A DNA stretch of 54,189 bases from Desulfurellaceae bacterium bin18 (GCA_002238415.1 MPMI01000040.1:1-54189); one strand, 5' to 3'; positions 8,109 through 17,454 are shown, counted from the stretch's first letter. A program made the numbers and translations. Notes: a model not told the origin generated them from the sequence alone.

Positions 8109-9413
8109 TTACTCGCTCGCTCGCAGTCCACCGCGCTCAAGATGGGCTTGCAGGAAGTTACGGCTCCCGTCCGCGGCCATGCTGGCCGAGGCTGAGAGTT
8201 CGAGGCACAGCGCGGTGGCCGCAATGATTTGGGCAAAACGATACACCTTGCCCTCACCCCAACAGTCCAGCAGTTGCAGATACGAGCGCGCGTGCGGCAG
8301 GCTCGTTCCCCCGCCGAGCGTGCCCACTTCCAAGCCGGCAAACCGAATGGAAAGGTGCAGGCCAGCGCTGACCGGGCTGACCGTCACCTGCGCCATACTG
8401 CTTGTGCCAACCATGCCCAGGTCTTGACCGGTGGCGGCAAAAATAGCCGCGATGGCTGAGGCTGGAGTAAACGCAAAAGACTGCATGCCACTCGCGTGCG
8501 CACCGTGGAGTCCGGCATGTTCCAGAGCCAGAATATCCGCAGCCTCAATGCGCAGGACTCGCCGCAAGATTGCATCGGGCAGGGTGATTTCGGCATGGAC
8601 AAGCTTGCCGTGCCCTGGAAACTGAAAAAAGGCATGACTCGGTTTTTTATCGCCGCCCATGTTGGCTTCGAGAAAGACCCGCAGCGGCCTTATACCGAAC
8701 TCGGCGGCAAAGCGTTCACCGATATAGGCATGGTTGAGCGCATAAGCGTTGCGCGTCATCATATTGGGGCCACAGGCATCGCCGGTCGTGAAACGGTATA
8801 AGACGTGGCACATGGGTCCGACCACATGGGTCTGCACCTCATGCAGCAGCGCATGTCGGCTGAGCAAATGGTTTGGGAGCGAGGAGTGAGCTGAGTCTTT
8901 GAGCCAGGCAGCCATATCATCGACGTGCGCGGCGACCCAATCAGCCAGGGCAAGAGCCTCTTGCGTAGAAGAGAACACAAAGCACGAGTCTCGGGTAATC
9001 CGGTCGGCCAGTACGTAGGTGCAGACGCCACCGGCCAGCGCCACCGCAGTCACGCCGCGTTGAATCGATGCTGAGAGCCCGCCTTCAGTATGGGCCAGAG
9101 GCACGAAAACCTGATCTTCCTGTCGGCCGCGTTCGTGCAGTTGGCCTTGCCGGTCGAGTTCATACTTGCCCCAGTTCAGCCTCAGCGGCCCGACGACGCC
9201 AACCGGCAGCATCATCTCGCCGGTCAAACACTCCTGGAAGGGGACCAGCGCATCGAGTTGGCCGTCTAGCACATACTGGTGTTCAGCATCCCAGTGGGCC
9301 AGTGTCCGCAGGCGTTCTTGGCGTTCGGCAATCCATTGGGGCGTATTCCCCCGCGGCCAACGGGGGAAGCGGGCGGCGGGGGCGTTCTTGGCGGACGGGG
9401 TCGGCCGACTCAT
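8109..9413 (-). CDS. HMG-CoA reductase-like protein
   Basis: Predicted NAD(P)H-dependent reductase of the 3-hydroxy-3-methylglutaryl-CoA reductase family, 434 residues, soluble (no membrane helices). All catalytic positions can be placed: Glu E110 in PLAHTEGGLSAS, Lys K256/K257 in NMGGDKKPS, Asp D331 in ATGQDLGM and a C-terminal His H424 (LQAHLERGG). The cofactor loop is GDACGPNM (211-218) where canonical class I enzymes read GDAMGMNM, and GTLGGGT (364-370) is intact. It is therefore a divergent but probably active class-I-like enzyme. Its start overlaps the stop of the di-iron protein gene by 4 nt (ATGA). No other mevalonate-pathway gene is visible nearby, so its role may be other than bulk isoprenoid synthesis. 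Confidence 0.85.
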   Translation of the reverse strand: MSRPTPSAKNAPAARFPRWPRGNTPQWIAERQERLRTLAHWDAEHQYVLDGQLDALVPFQECLTGEMMLPVGVVGPLRLNWGKYELDRQGQLHERGRQEDQVFVPLAHTEGGLSASIQRGVTAVALAGGVCTYVLADRITRDSCFVFSSTQEALALADWVAAHVDDMAAWLKDSAHSSLPNHLLSRHALLHEVQTHVVGPMCHVLYRFTTGDACGPNMMTRNAYALNHAYIGERFAAEFGIRPLRVFLEANMGGDKKPSHAFFQFPGHGKLVHAEITLPDAILRRVLRIEAADILALEHAGLHGAHASGMQSFAFTPASAIAAIFAATGQDLGMVGTSSMAQVTVSPVSAGLHLSIRFAGLEVGTLGGGTSLPHARSYLQLLDCWGEGKVYRFAQIIAATALCLELSASASMAADGSRNFLQAHLERGGLRASE

Positions 9414-10318
9414 CCTTCTGCCGGTCTTTCCGCTGCGGAGAGGTGAAGACGGCGGGCCTTGTTCTCAATGTCTCGCCTCACCCCGCCGAACAGCGTCTGC
9501 CCATCAATGCCGATAAGGAGCGCCTCGGATTTCAGGGCCGCATACATTGACTCCATCAGCCGTAGTAATTCGTCTCGCATTTTGAGAAAGACCGGACCGA
9601 ACTGCGGTTCACGTTCCAACGCCGCGCGTAAATAGAGCTCGGCAAAGGCCAGATGGCGGGCCTCATCTCGTAAGATTCGACTCGCAATAGTGGCAAAGAG
9701 AGAAGTCGGATGGGCCTTTGCCAAAATGCTGTAGAAATGGCGGGCCAGAATATCACTGAGCAGTATCCCCCACAGCCATTCAATCCGATCTCGCGACTTA
9801 AACAGGCGCGCCTGGTAGCGGAACATGTCTTTGAGCTGGCGGACTTCAAGCGGACGCTGGTTCAGGGTGTTATAGAATCGCGTCAGGGTCTCGAAATGAC
9901 GAGCTTCGTCCAAAAGAAACGTGGAGAGATAGAGTTGGGCTTCGGTCTCATGGGCGGCAAAACACTGCGGGATGGTCGAACTGGCTCCGATCATAGCCGT
10001 TTGCTCACCCAGATAGATGGGGGTCAGCACCATAGCCAGAGCACGCTGTTCGTGACGGTCGAGAGACAACGGCTGCGTCCAGTCAATTTCGGCCGCCGAC
10101 CACTGCCCCTCAACGCCCTTCCGAAACAGCTCCATGAGCTTGGCGTTCTCAATACGGGGGAATACCCGAATCACTTGCCCCAACCCCTCTCCATTACCTG
10201 CAATTAGGGCAGCACCATAGCAACCCAACCCCGAGTACTCAAGTAAACGTCGAGTATGGGCAGTATGTGGGTCTCCCCCATGGCTCGCGGCAAAGGAATT
10301 GGTAAGCAACTCCTTCAT
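9410..10318 (-). CDS. ferritin-like di-iron protein (oxygenase/R2-like)
   Basis: Predicted four-helix-bundle di-iron protein of 302 residues. Iron ligands are E105 (GEQTA), E138 and H141 in LLDEARHFE, and E219 and H222 in ILRDEARHLAF, the paired ExxH pattern of R2-like oxidases and AurF-type N-oxygenases. The exact reaction is unknown. It is translationally coupled to the HMG-CoA-reductase-like gene (ATGA overlap), suggesting they act on the same pathway. The first roughly 20 residues lie antisense to the GNAT remnant at 10256-10501 and have no good ribosome binding site, so the true start is uncertain or the 5' end has been rearranged. Confidence 0.75.
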   Translation of the reverse strand: MKELLTNSFAASHGGDPHTAHTRRLLEYSGLGCYGAALIAGNGEGLGQVIRVFPRIENAKLMELFRKGVEGQWSAAEIDWTQPLSLDRHEQRALAMVLTPIYLGEQTAMIGASSTIPQCFAAHETEAQLYLSTFLLDEARHFETLTRFYNTLNQRPLEVRQLKDMFRYQARLFKSRDRIEWLWGILLSDILARHFYSILAKAHPTSLFATIASRILRDEARHLAFAELYLRAALEREPQFGPVFLKMRDELLRLMESMYAALKSEALLIGIDGQTLFGGVRRDIENKARRLHLSAAERPAEG

Positions 10319-10501
10319 GGGGCAATGGCCTGGGCCGCCGCTCAGGGGGCGAAGCGTATGAAGCTCTGGGTTACCGCCGGCAATAGCCCCGCGACGAAAC
10401 TGTACGAATCTTCAGGTTTTGTTCCTACGGGCAAAACAGACCGATTACCCTCCCACCTTTCCCTGCACATTATCGAAATGGAAAGAGAACTTGGCCGGTA
10501 G
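10256..10501 (+). pseudogene. GNAT acetyltransferase, C-terminal remnant
   Basis: The frame encodes the C-terminal half of a Gcn5-related N-acetyltransferase: MWVSPMARGKGIGKQLL is the acetyl-CoA-binding motif A (RGKGIG), followed by AGNSPATKLYESSGFVPTGK, the conserved N-x-x-A-x-x-x-Y-x-x-x-GF motif. An in-frame TAA at 10244-10246 closes the frame just before the motif, so the N-terminal half of the domain (roughly 60-80 residues) is missing. It overlaps the 5' end of the di-iron gene on the other strand and converges with hemG 12 bp away. It is best read as a truncated relic. Confidence 0.7.
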
Positions 10502-10513
10502 GACAGGGTGCGG

Positions 10514-11983
10514 CTACAACGGCCTGGCCGTACACTCGGCAAATATCACCTCCGCCGCGGCTTCTCCACTCCGCACACAGTCGGCCAGACCAACGCCGCG
10601 ATAGGCATTGCCGGCGAGCGCCAGACCCGGATGCTCGGCCACCTGTTTTTCGATCTCGTCAACGAGCTGAAGATGCCCGACGCGGTACTGCGGCATGGAC
10701 CGCGGATAGCGGGCAATGCGGGTCAGAAGGGGTTCGGCTTCAATCCCGAGCAACTGGCGCAGCTCACTACGGACCAGAGCACGGATTTCAGCGTCATCCC
10801 GCTCAAACAGCTCAGCCTGGAGCGCGCCCCCGACAAAGGTGCGTAACAGGGCATGATCGCTCGGCGCTCGTCCTGCATATTTCACGCTCGAGAAAGTCCC
10901 GGCAAGAATGGAACGCTGCTCCACCCGTGGTACCACAAAACCGAAGCCATTCAGCGGATGGGGAATCTGGTCGCGACGATAGGCCATATTCACCGTAGCC
11001 GTGGAGCTATAGGGGATGGCGGAAAGGTGCTGACTCAAAGTGCCATCAAGCGCACGCACAAGCTGCGCCGCGGCAAAGGCCGGCGTCGCCAGCACCAGGC
11101 CGTCGGCGTGCAGGCTGGAGCCGTCGGCACAGCCCACCGTCCAGCGGGTCTCATTCGGGCCTGCCGGCTGATAGCGTATGCTCGTTACCGGACAGCGCTG
11201 ACGCAGCGTTCCGAGGCTGAGGCGTTCGGTCAGCGCGGAAACGAGGCGCTGCATACCGGTTTGCAGAGTCACAAACAAACTCCAGCGCGCCCCACTCGTT
11301 CCCTTGGTCGTCTGAGGATTACGACGAGCCGCTCGCCAGAGCGCATAAATCACACTTCGGTGGTCACGTTCCATGTACAGAAAACGCGGCATGGTCGCGG
11401 CCAGACTGAGTTGGTCGGGGTCGGCGGTGTAGATGCCGCCTATGAGAGGTTGGGCGATACGTTCGAGCGCTTCTTGCCCGAGCCGTCTTCGTACAAATGA
11501 GCCCAGGCTTTCATCGCTTTGTTCCGTGGCCCTGGGCAGCACGAGATCGAGCGCCATGCGCAATTTGCCCGGCCAGGAAAAAATACGCGAGCGCAGCAAG
11601 GGACCAAACTGGGTGGGGGCCAGTAACATGAAGCCTTGTGGCAGGGGCTCAAGCCTCCCCTGGTGTACAACAAAGGTGGCCCGGTGCGCGTCGTCGGTGC
11701 CCAGGAGTTCTGACTCAAGTCCGAGACGACGACACAGGGCTAAAGCCCAAGGTTTTTCCGAAATAAAGGAATCCGGCCCGAGTTCAAGCAGAAAATCGTC
11801 CCGCTGTTCCGTTGCAATGACGCCGCCAAGCCGGTCGCTGGCCTCCAGCAGCGTAAACCGCAGCGGCTGCTCTCGCTCCCGGCTCAATTCTTCGAGTCTG
11901 TAGGCCGTGGCCAGACCGGCAATACCCCCACCGACAATAACGATATGGGGCACTCTGGGATTGCTCTCTGGAGAAAGAGACAT
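10514..11983 (-). CDS. hemG: protoporphyrinogen oxidase (HemY/HemG FAD type)
   Basis: Oxygen-dependent six-electron oxidation of protoporphyrinogen IX to protoporphyrin IX, the penultimate step of protohaem synthesis. The 489-residue FAD protein begins with the dinucleotide-binding motif IVGGGIAGLATAYRLEE, followed by LEASDRLGGVI, the family segment ELGPDSFISEKPWALAL and IAQPLIGGIYTADPDQLS. The C terminus has the second FAD contact LALAGNAYRGVGLADCVRSG. It follows hemH by 39 bp in the order hemE-hemH-hemG, as in the Bacillus hemEHY operon. The presence of the oxygen-using enzyme implies an aerobic or microaerobic life style. Confidence 0.94.
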   Translation of the reverse strand: MSLSPESNPRVPHIVIVGGGIAGLATAYRLEELSREREQPLRFTLLEASDRLGGVIATEQRDDFLLELGPDSFISEKPWALALCRRLGLESELLGTDDAHRATFVVHQGRLEPLPQGFMLLAPTQFGPLLRSRIFSWPGKLRMALDLVLPRATEQSDESLGSFVRRRLGQEALERIAQPLIGGIYTADPDQLSLAATMPRFLYMERDHRSVIYALWRAARRNPQTTKGTSGARWSLFVTLQTGMQRLVSALTERLSLGTLRQRCPVTSIRYQPAGPNETRWTVGCADGSSLHADGLVLATPAFAAAQLVRALDGTLSQHLSAIPYSSTATVNMAYRRDQIPHPLNGFGFVVPRVEQRSILAGTFSSVKYAGRAPSDHALLRTFVGGALQAELFERDDAEIRALVRSELRQLLGIEAEPLLTRIARYPRSMPQYRVGHLQLVDEIEKQVAEHPGLALAGNAYRGVGLADCVRSGEAAAEVIFAECTARPL

Positions 11984-12022
11984 ACGGCAGTTTCGTGGCG
12001 GGTTATGCGATACCCACCCGGT

Positions 12023-12946
12023 CTATTGGTTCAGGGTCGCCCGGACCACCTCGGCGATCATCCGAATAAAGCTTGGATGCGTATTGACCGTCCGGGCACG
12101 AAGCATATGCAGTCCGTTCCGTTCGGCAATCTCTCTCGCCTCCGTATCCAGATCGTACAGGACTTCGATGTGGTCACACACAAAGCCGATAGGAACGACG
12201 ACTGCGTCGCGTGGCCCCTGAGAAGCGAGATCCTTGAGTACCAGGCCGATATCCGGCCCCAGCCACGGCACCTGGGGTGGGCCGCTGCGGCTCTGATAGG
12301 CAACGGTCCAGTTTTCGTGTCCGATGCGATCCGCGACCAAACGCGCGCCCTCTTCGACCTGTCGGACGTATTCCTGGCTGCCGGGTATGGCCGTTGGTAT
12401 ACTGTGAGCCGTGTAGACCAGAGGAGTCACCCCCCAACGATCCGCTGGAATAGACGAAAACGCCTGCTTCGTCAGATCGGCAACCGCATGAATGAACAAA
12501 GGGTGATTATGCCAGCCAGGGGTGAAGCTCACCTGGGGAGCAAGCAGCCCTACCCTTTCTCTCGCCTCCTCCACATTTGTCTTATATCGCTCCCAGCCGG
12601 CCTCGCTCTGCTGAGCGGAAAGAATGAAGCCAATGGCGTTTTTCACTCCGTCCCGCCCCATCTGTTCCAGTGTCTCGGCTATATAGGGATGCCAATTCCG
12701 CATGCCCATATACACCGGCAGTTGGGTTCCTTCTTGAGCGAAGAGGCGTTGGAGTGCCTGCGCTTGACCGAAGGTAATCTCGTTCAAAGGCGAGCGACCG
12801 TCAAAAAGCTCGTAGTGTCGGACGACTTCTTGCAAACGGGTCGGCGGCACGGGACGACCGCGCAGGACATTTGCCAAAAAGGGCCGCACGTCATCCATTT
12901 TTTCCGGCCCGCCAAAGGCAATCAGCAGAACCGCGTCGTATTGCAT
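12023..12946 (-). CDS. hemH: ferrochelatase
   Basis: Inserts Fe(II) into the porphyrin ring. From the ATG at 12944-12946 the product is 307 residues, typical for bacterial enzymes, beginning MQYDAVLLIAFGGPEKMDDV; the open frame extends 30 codons upstream, but that part overlaps the hemE tail region and is not conserved. Seen motifs are the catalytic histidine in YTAHSIPT, the substrate-binding YQSRSGPPQVPWLGPD, and PIGFVCDHIEVLYDLD with the conserved Glu. No strong ribosome binding site precedes the start. In porphyrin-dependent terms it acts after HemG in the protoporphyrin route, and no coproporphyrin-type gene (hemQ) is visible. Confidence 0.93.
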   Translation of the reverse strand: MQYDAVLLIAFGGPEKMDDVRPFLANVLRGRPVPPTRLQEVVRHYELFDGRSPLNEITFGQAQALQRLFAQEGTQLPVYMGMRNWHPYIAETLEQMGRDGVKNAIGFILSAQQSEAGWERYKTNVEEARERVGLLAPQVSFTPGWHNHPLFIHAVADLTKQAFSSIPADRWGVTPLVYTAHSIPTAIPGSQEYVRQVEEGARLVADRIGHENWTVAYQSRSGPPQVPWLGPDIGLVLKDLASQGPRDAVVVPIGFVCDHIEVLYDLDTEAREIAERNGLHMLRARTVNTHPSFIRMIAEVVRATLNQ

Positions 12947-12989
12947 AAGAAGTAGGCTGTGAGTTGCGTTTTTCTGATGACGTGACGTA

Positions 12990-14024
12990 TCAGGTTTGAC
13001 GACTCGAAAGTTCGTGCACCATATCGACCAGCGCAATCACATTATCCACCGGAGTTTGCGGCACAATGCCGTGTCCCAGGTTGAAAATATGCCCTTCTCT
13101 GCCCCCGGCCTGATCCAGAATACGTTGCACCTGTTGGCGTAAGGTATCCAGAGGAGCAAAAAGAGCCAATGGATCAAGATTGCCCTGGACGGCTCGGTCT
13201 GCACCGATCCGCTCCCAGGCCACATCAAGATCGACCCGCCAGTCCACCCCAATCACATCCCCACCCGCTTCGGCCAGCAGTTCCAGCAGGCCGGACGTGC
13301 CCGTGCCGAAATGAATGAGGGGAACACCCGGCGTCACTCCTTGGATGAGCGTCTGCATATGGGGCAACAAAAAGGTTCGATAGTCCTGGGGGGCCAGACA
13401 GCCAACCCAGGAATCGAAGAGCTGAATGGCCTGCGCACCGGCCGTAATCTGAGCATTTACATAAGCGGTGACAGCACGCACCAATTGATCCATCAGCGCG
13501 TTCCAGGCCCCGGAGTCCTGATACATGAGGCGCTTGGTTTCCAGATACTGACGTGACGCGCCGCCCTCAATCAAATACGACGCCAGGGTGAAGGGCGCGC
13601 CCGAGAAGCCGATCAGAGGGATGTCGCTGGGTAAGCCGCCGCGAATCTTGCGGACTGTTTCAAATACAAAGGGGACGGATTCTTCGGGCGGCACCTCACG
13701 CAGAGCGCCAATATCTTGGCCCGAACGAACCGGGCGATGAATCACGGGGCCGTCGCCTGCGGAAAATTCCAGTCCAACGCCCATGGGTTCAACAATGAGG
13801 AGGATATCCGAAAAGAGAATGGCAGCATCCACGCCCAGGCGTTCAACCGCTTCAAGCGTTACCTGCGCGGCCAGGTCAGGCGTCTTGCACAATTCGAGAA
13901 AGGGCACACGTTCGCGCAACGCCCGGTATTCGGCCATATACCGCCCGGCCTGTCGCATGAGCCAGACAGGGGTGTACGGGGTTGGCTCTCCCCGGCAGGC
14001 GCGCAGAAAAACCGGCGTCTCCAT
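12990..14024 (-). CDS. hemE: uroporphyrinogen decarboxylase
   Basis: Decarboxylates the four acetate side chains of uroporphyrinogen III to give coproporphyrinogen III. The ATG at 14022-14024 gives 344 residues starting METPVFLRACRGEPT; it is preceded by GAGCGAG. The two family signatures are present: PVWLMRQAGRYMAEYRALR near the N terminus and IGFSGAPFTLASYLIEGG in the middle, plus the substrate aspartate in LFSDILLI. It is first in the hemE-hemH-hemG run (43 bp to hemH), and its upstream region is shared with a divergent hydrolase gene and contains a perfect inverted repeat. Confidence 0.95.
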   Translation of the reverse strand: METPVFLRACRGEPTPYTPVWLMRQAGRYMAEYRALRERVPFLELCKTPDLAAQVTLEAVERLGVDAAILFSDILLIVEPMGVGLEFSAGDGPVIHRPVRSGQDIGALREVPPEESVPFVFETVRKIRGGLPSDIPLIGFSGAPFTLASYLIEGGASRQYLETKRLMYQDSGAWNALMDQLVRAVTAYVNAQITAGAQAIQLFDSWVGCLAPQDYRTFLLPHMQTLIQGVTPGVPLIHFGTGTSGLLELLAEAGGDVIGVDWRVDLDVAWERIGADRAVQGNLDPLALFAPLDTLRQQVQRILDQAGGREGHIFNLGHGIVPQTPVDNVIALVDMVHELSSRQT

Positions 14025-14042
14025 AGCTCGCTCATTATCACA

Positions 14043-14086
14043 CGGAACGGACAGCAGCAGCCCCACTCCTCTTGCTGTCCGTTCCG
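14043..14086. promoter_or_regulatory. 14-bp inverted repeat between divergent genes
   Basis: CGGAACGGACAGCA (14043-14056) and its exact reverse complement (14073-14086) are separated by 16 nt, in the intergenic region between hemE (-) and the alpha/beta hydrolase (+). The repeat could be an operator for both genes or a hairpin in either leader. No T-run follows, so it is not an obvious terminator. Confidence 0.45.
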
Positions 14087-14124
14087 GGCTTCGGATACAA
14101 AACAGAAATAAAAGGAGTACAAGT

Positions 14125-14988
14125 ATGACAGACACAGGCACCCATCATGTGGCAACGGTCAACGGCTTTCGGATGCACTATGTGATTGCCGGATCAGGCT
14201 ACCCCCTGGTTTTTGTTCACGGCTGGCCGCAGAGCAGCTATGAGTGGCACAAGATCATCGGTCCGTTGTCGGAGCAGTTCACGGTCATCACGCCCGACTT
14301 GCGAGGCTTGGGAGATTCCGAGCGCCCGCTGAGCGGCTATGACAAACGCACCCTGGCCTCGGATGTATATGAACTCGTTACATCACTCGGCTTTGAGAAA
14401 ATCGGCCTGACCGGCCATGACTGGGGTGGCGCGGTCACCTACTACCTGGCTTACGATCACCCGGAGATGGTCGAGCGGCTGATGATCCTGGATATGATTC
14501 CGGGTCTGGGTCGCAAGGGCGAAAAGATGGACATCGGGGTTGCCCAGCGGCTGTGGCACGTCTTCTTTCACGCCGGCATGCCCGACCTGGCCGAAAAGCT
14601 GGTCAGCAATAATGTCGAAACCTATTTACGGCATTTCTATAATTCAACCGTGTACAATTATAGCCCAAAGGTGTTCACAGACGAGGATGTGGCCGAATAC
14701 GTCCGGGTCTATTCCGCACCAGGGGCGCTGCGCGCCGGGTTCCAGTATTACCGCACGGGCATCAATGAAGATCTGGAGAACCTGAGTTCATGCACGGAAA
14801 AACTCAAGATGCCTGTCCGAGCCTGGGGCGGCCAGACCTTCCTGGGTGATCTTGTGCCGATCTGGCAAGGCGTGGCGGACAACGTCGAAGGTGGCCAGGT
14901 CGAAGAGTGCGGTCACTTTATTGCGGAAGAAAAGCCGGATTTTGTGATTGCTCAGGCCCGGGAGTTTTTTGGTCCTTTGCAAGAATAG
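14125..14988 (+). CDS. alpha/beta hydrolase, epoxide-hydrolase/haloalkane-dehalogenase-like
   Basis: Predicted hydrolase of 287 residues using an aspartate nucleophile. The oxyanion motif is VHGWPQSSYEW (31-41) and the nucleophile elbow is TGHDWGG with D99, the pattern of epoxide hydrolases and dehalogenases rather than serine esterases. The catalytic histidine is probably in ECGHFIAEEKP (about 264). LRGLGDSERP is also typical. The ATG at 14125 follows AGGAG by 8 nt; the frame is open for 114 codons upstream, but that part overlaps hemE antisense and is not conserved. It is transcribed divergently from hemE. The substrate is unknown. Confidence 0.88.
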   Translation: MTDTGTHHVATVNGFRMHYVIAGSGYPLVFVHGWPQSSYEWHKIIGPLSEQFTVITPDLRGLGDSERPLSGYDKRTLASDVYELVTSLGFEKIGLTGHDWGGAVTYYLAYDHPEMVERLMILDMIPGLGRKGEKMDIGVAQRLWHVFFHAGMPDLAEKLVSNNVETYLRHFYNSTVYNYSPKVFTDEDVAEYVRVYSAPGALRAGFQYYRTGINEDLENLSSCTEKLKMPVRAWGGQTFLGDLVPIWQGVADNVEGGQVEECGHFIAEEKPDFVIAQAREFFGPLQE

Positions 14989-15018
14989 GCACTGGGTGAG
15001 CGGCCGTTCCCTCGGTCG

Positions 15019-15047
15019 TTGGAACCAAGCGTGACTTCGCCTATAAT
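15019..15047 (+). promoter_or_regulatory. sigma-70-type promoter of parC-parE
   Basis: TTGGAA at 15019-15024 and TATAAT at 15042-15047 are separated by exactly 17 bp, giving a start point near 15054. The parC ATG is at 15069 with GGAGG at 15057-15061, so the leader is very short. The six bases before the -10 (TTCGCC) recur before the -10 of the tRNA-Leu promoter. Confidence 0.7.
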
Positions 15048-15068
15048 CCGACGGGTGGAGGTGGATGT

Positions 15069-17453
15069 ATGAAGAAAGCGGCGGTGGCGGAACAAATCCT
15101 GACCACAGACCTCGGGGCTGAAGCGGAAGCGCGCTATCTGAATTACGCCCTGAGCGTGATTACCTCGCGGGCACTACCCGACATCCGTGACGGTCTCAAG
15201 CCGGTCCAGCGCCGGCTGCTGTACGCCATGCACCAAAACCTGCGGCTCGGAGGCGATGCCCGGCCGCGCAAATCCGCAGCGGTGGTGGGTGAGGTCCTGG
15301 GCAAATACCATCCACATGGAGACCAGGCCGCCTATGAGGCCATGGTGCGCTTGGCACAGCCGTTCTCGCTCCGCTATCCGCTGGTACAGGGAGAAGGCAA
15401 TTTCGGCTCGCTCGACGGCGATAGCGCGGCGGCCATGCGCTACACCGAAGCCAAGCTCGCACCCCTGTCTGAAGAGCTGTTCCGCGACCTGCGCGGCGCA
15501 ACCATCCCCTATCGCCCCAACTATGACGCCACCCTGGATGAGCCGGTCGTCCTGCCGTCCGGCATTCCCCAACTCCTGCTCAACGGCGCCAGCGGCATTG
15601 CGGTTGGCATGGCCACCAGCATTCCGCCCCATAATTTTACGGAAGTCATCAAGGCCCTGCTGGCCCTGATTGATGACCCGACGCTGACCAGCGCGGGATT
15701 GCTCAAATATATCAAAGGCCCGGATTTTCCAACCGGAGGGGAAATCCTGGCCGGCAAGCGCGAGCTGCGCGAGATGTATGAAAAGGGCCAGGGAACGATC
15801 AAATTGCGCGGGGAATGGAAGATCGAGAACCTGCCGCGCGGCAAGCGTCAGGTTGTCATTACCTCCCTGCCGTATACCGTCAACAAGGCCCAACTGGTGG
15901 AAAAGATCGCCGAATTCGTCAGCAGCCGGAAAATCCCGCAGATCGTCGATGTCCGGGACGAATCGACCGACGACATCCGCATTGTCCTTGAGCTCAAAGG
16001 CAACACCTCGGACGAACTCGCCATGGCGTATTTATGTCGGCATACGTCGCTGCAAACCTCCTTTTCGGTCAACCTGACCTGTCTGGTTCCAACCGGCAAC
16101 CCGGAAGTCGGTCAACCCCTGCGCGCCACCCTGTCCGACCTGTGCCGGCACTTTCTGGACTTCCGTTTTACGGTGGTCACCAAACGCTTTGAGCATGAGT
16201 TAGACGAGTTGGAAACCCGCCTGCATATTCTTGCCGGTCTGGCCCTCATTGCCGACCAGCTCGACACCGTCATCCGCCTCATCCGGAATGCGGCCTCCCG
16301 CAAGGACGCGCGGGAAAAACTCCAGCAGAGTTTTCAATTGACCGAGGTCCAGGCCGACGCCATTCTCGATATTCGCCTCTACCAGCTCGCCCGCCTGGAA
16401 GTCGAAAAAATTCAGACCGAACGCCGGGGGAAAGAAGCCCGCGCCCAGGAGTTGCGCCGGTTGCTGAGTAGTGAAGGCCAGCGCTGGACGATCATACGGG
16501 ACGAACTGGAAGCGCTGGGCAAGCAGTATGGCGACCGACGCCGGACGGCCCTGCGTTCGGGCGAACAGCTCAATTACGACCCCGACGCCTATATCGTCCA
16601 TGAAGAAGCTACGGTCGTCCTCAGCCGGGATGGCTGGATTAAGCGGGTCAGAGAACTCAAGGACCCAACCAGCACCCGGCTACGCGAAGGTGACGACATC
16701 AAGGCCGTTCTTCAGGGTACAACCCGTGATCGCCTGGCCGTTTTCACCAACCGGGGTATGCTCTACGTCATACGCATTAATACCGTGCCGGCGACCACCG
16801 GCTATGGAGAACCCATCCAGACCCTGTTCAATTTTCAGGATGGCGAGCAGATTGTGACAGTTCGTCTTATCCACGACCGCCCGCCGGAGAGCCCGGCCCA
16901 ACAGAATGGAGCGGGAGCGGCCAGACCAGACCAGACCGACCTATTCACCCCCCCTGCCTCCCCCCAGCCGGCCGGCGAGCGGGGACCGGCCCTGCTCCTG
17001 GCGACGGCCAAGGGCCTGGGGTTTCGTTTTGAACCTAATGTCGAAGAAACCACCCGGAACGGGAGAAAAATCGCCCGTTTGTCCGCAGACGACGAAGTCA
17101 TTACCGTTCAGCCGGCGCGTAGCGGCCGAACGGTGTGTGCCACTGCGACCGGATATATCCTGGCTTTTCCAACCGAAGATATTACCGAATTATCCGGAGC
17201 CGGACGCGGAGTTATTCTCATGCGCCTGGAGCAAGACGATCGTTTGGTTGGGGCGGTCACAAGCGAACCCGGCGCAGGTGTGACGGTTATCAATACAGGC
17301 GGGAAAGAGCGGAAAATCCCACTGCGGGAGATTCCGTTAGGTAAACGGGCCGGAAAGGGCCGGCGGGTGGTCAAACGATCGGTGCTGGTTGGGGTGCAGC
17401 AAAACGGCACCCGGCGCGGCGCAAATGGCGGAGTGGAGGAGGCTGAGGCGTAA
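15069..17453 (+). CDS. parC: type IIA topoisomerase subunit A (ParC/GyrA)
   Basis: DNA-cleaving subunit of topoisomerase IV or gyrase, 794 residues. The winged-helix and tower region is canonical; the catalytic tyrosine is Y125 in [11 protein letters not shown]. The quinolone-binding segment reads [13 protein letters not shown], with Gln86 where E. coli ParC has Ser80 (GyrA Ser83) and Glu90 at the second resistance position. The C-terminal beta-pinwheel blades are recognisable ([26 protein letters not shown]). A classical GyrA box (QRRGGKG) is not seen; a basic [12 protein letters not shown] lies near the end. The name parC is therefore preferred, but gyrA cannot be excluded. The stop is 1 bp before the parE start. 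Confidence 0.88.
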   Translation: MKKAAVAEQILTTDLGAEAEARYLNYALSVITSRALPDIRDGLKPVQRRLLYAMHQNLRLGGDARPRKSAAVVGEVLGKYHPHGDQAAYEAMVRLAQPFSLRYPLVQGEGNFGSLDGDSAAAMRYTEAKLAPLSEELFRDLRGATIPYRPNYDATLDEPVVLPSGIPQLLLNGASGIAVGMATSIPPHNFTEVIKALLALIDDPTLTSAGLLKYIKGPDFPTGGEILAGKRELREMYEKGQGTIKLRGEWKIENLPRGKRQVVITSLPYTVNKAQLVEKIAEFVSSRKIPQIVDVRDESTDDIRIVLELKGNTSDELAMAYLCRHTSLQTSFSVNLTCLVPTGNPEVGQPLRATLSDLCRHFLDFRFTVVTKRFEHELDELETRLHILAGLALIADQLDTVIRLIRNAASRKDAREKLQQSFQLTEVQADAILDIRLYQLARLEVEKIQTERRGKEARAQELRRLLSSEGQRWTIIRDELEALGKQYGDRRRTALRSGEQLNYDPDAYIVHEEATVVLSRDGWIKRVRELKDPTSTRLREGDDIKAVLQGTTRDRLAVFTNRGMLYVIRINTVPATTGYGEPIQTLFNFQDGEQIVTVRLIHDRPPESPAQQNGAGAARPDQTDLFTPPASPQPAGERGPALLLATAKGLGFRFEPNVEETTRNGRKIARLSADDEVITVQPARSGRTVCATATGYILAFPTEDITELSGAGRGVILMRLEQDDRLVGAVTSEPGAGVTVINTGGKERKIPLREIPLGKRAGKGRRVVKRSVLVGVQQNGTRRGANGGVEEAEA

Positions 17454-17454
17454 T

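Noticed and set aside
10256..10501. Complete small GNAT protein
   Set aside because: The acetyl-CoA motif lies at the very start; half of the fold is missing and a stop codon lies just upstream in frame.
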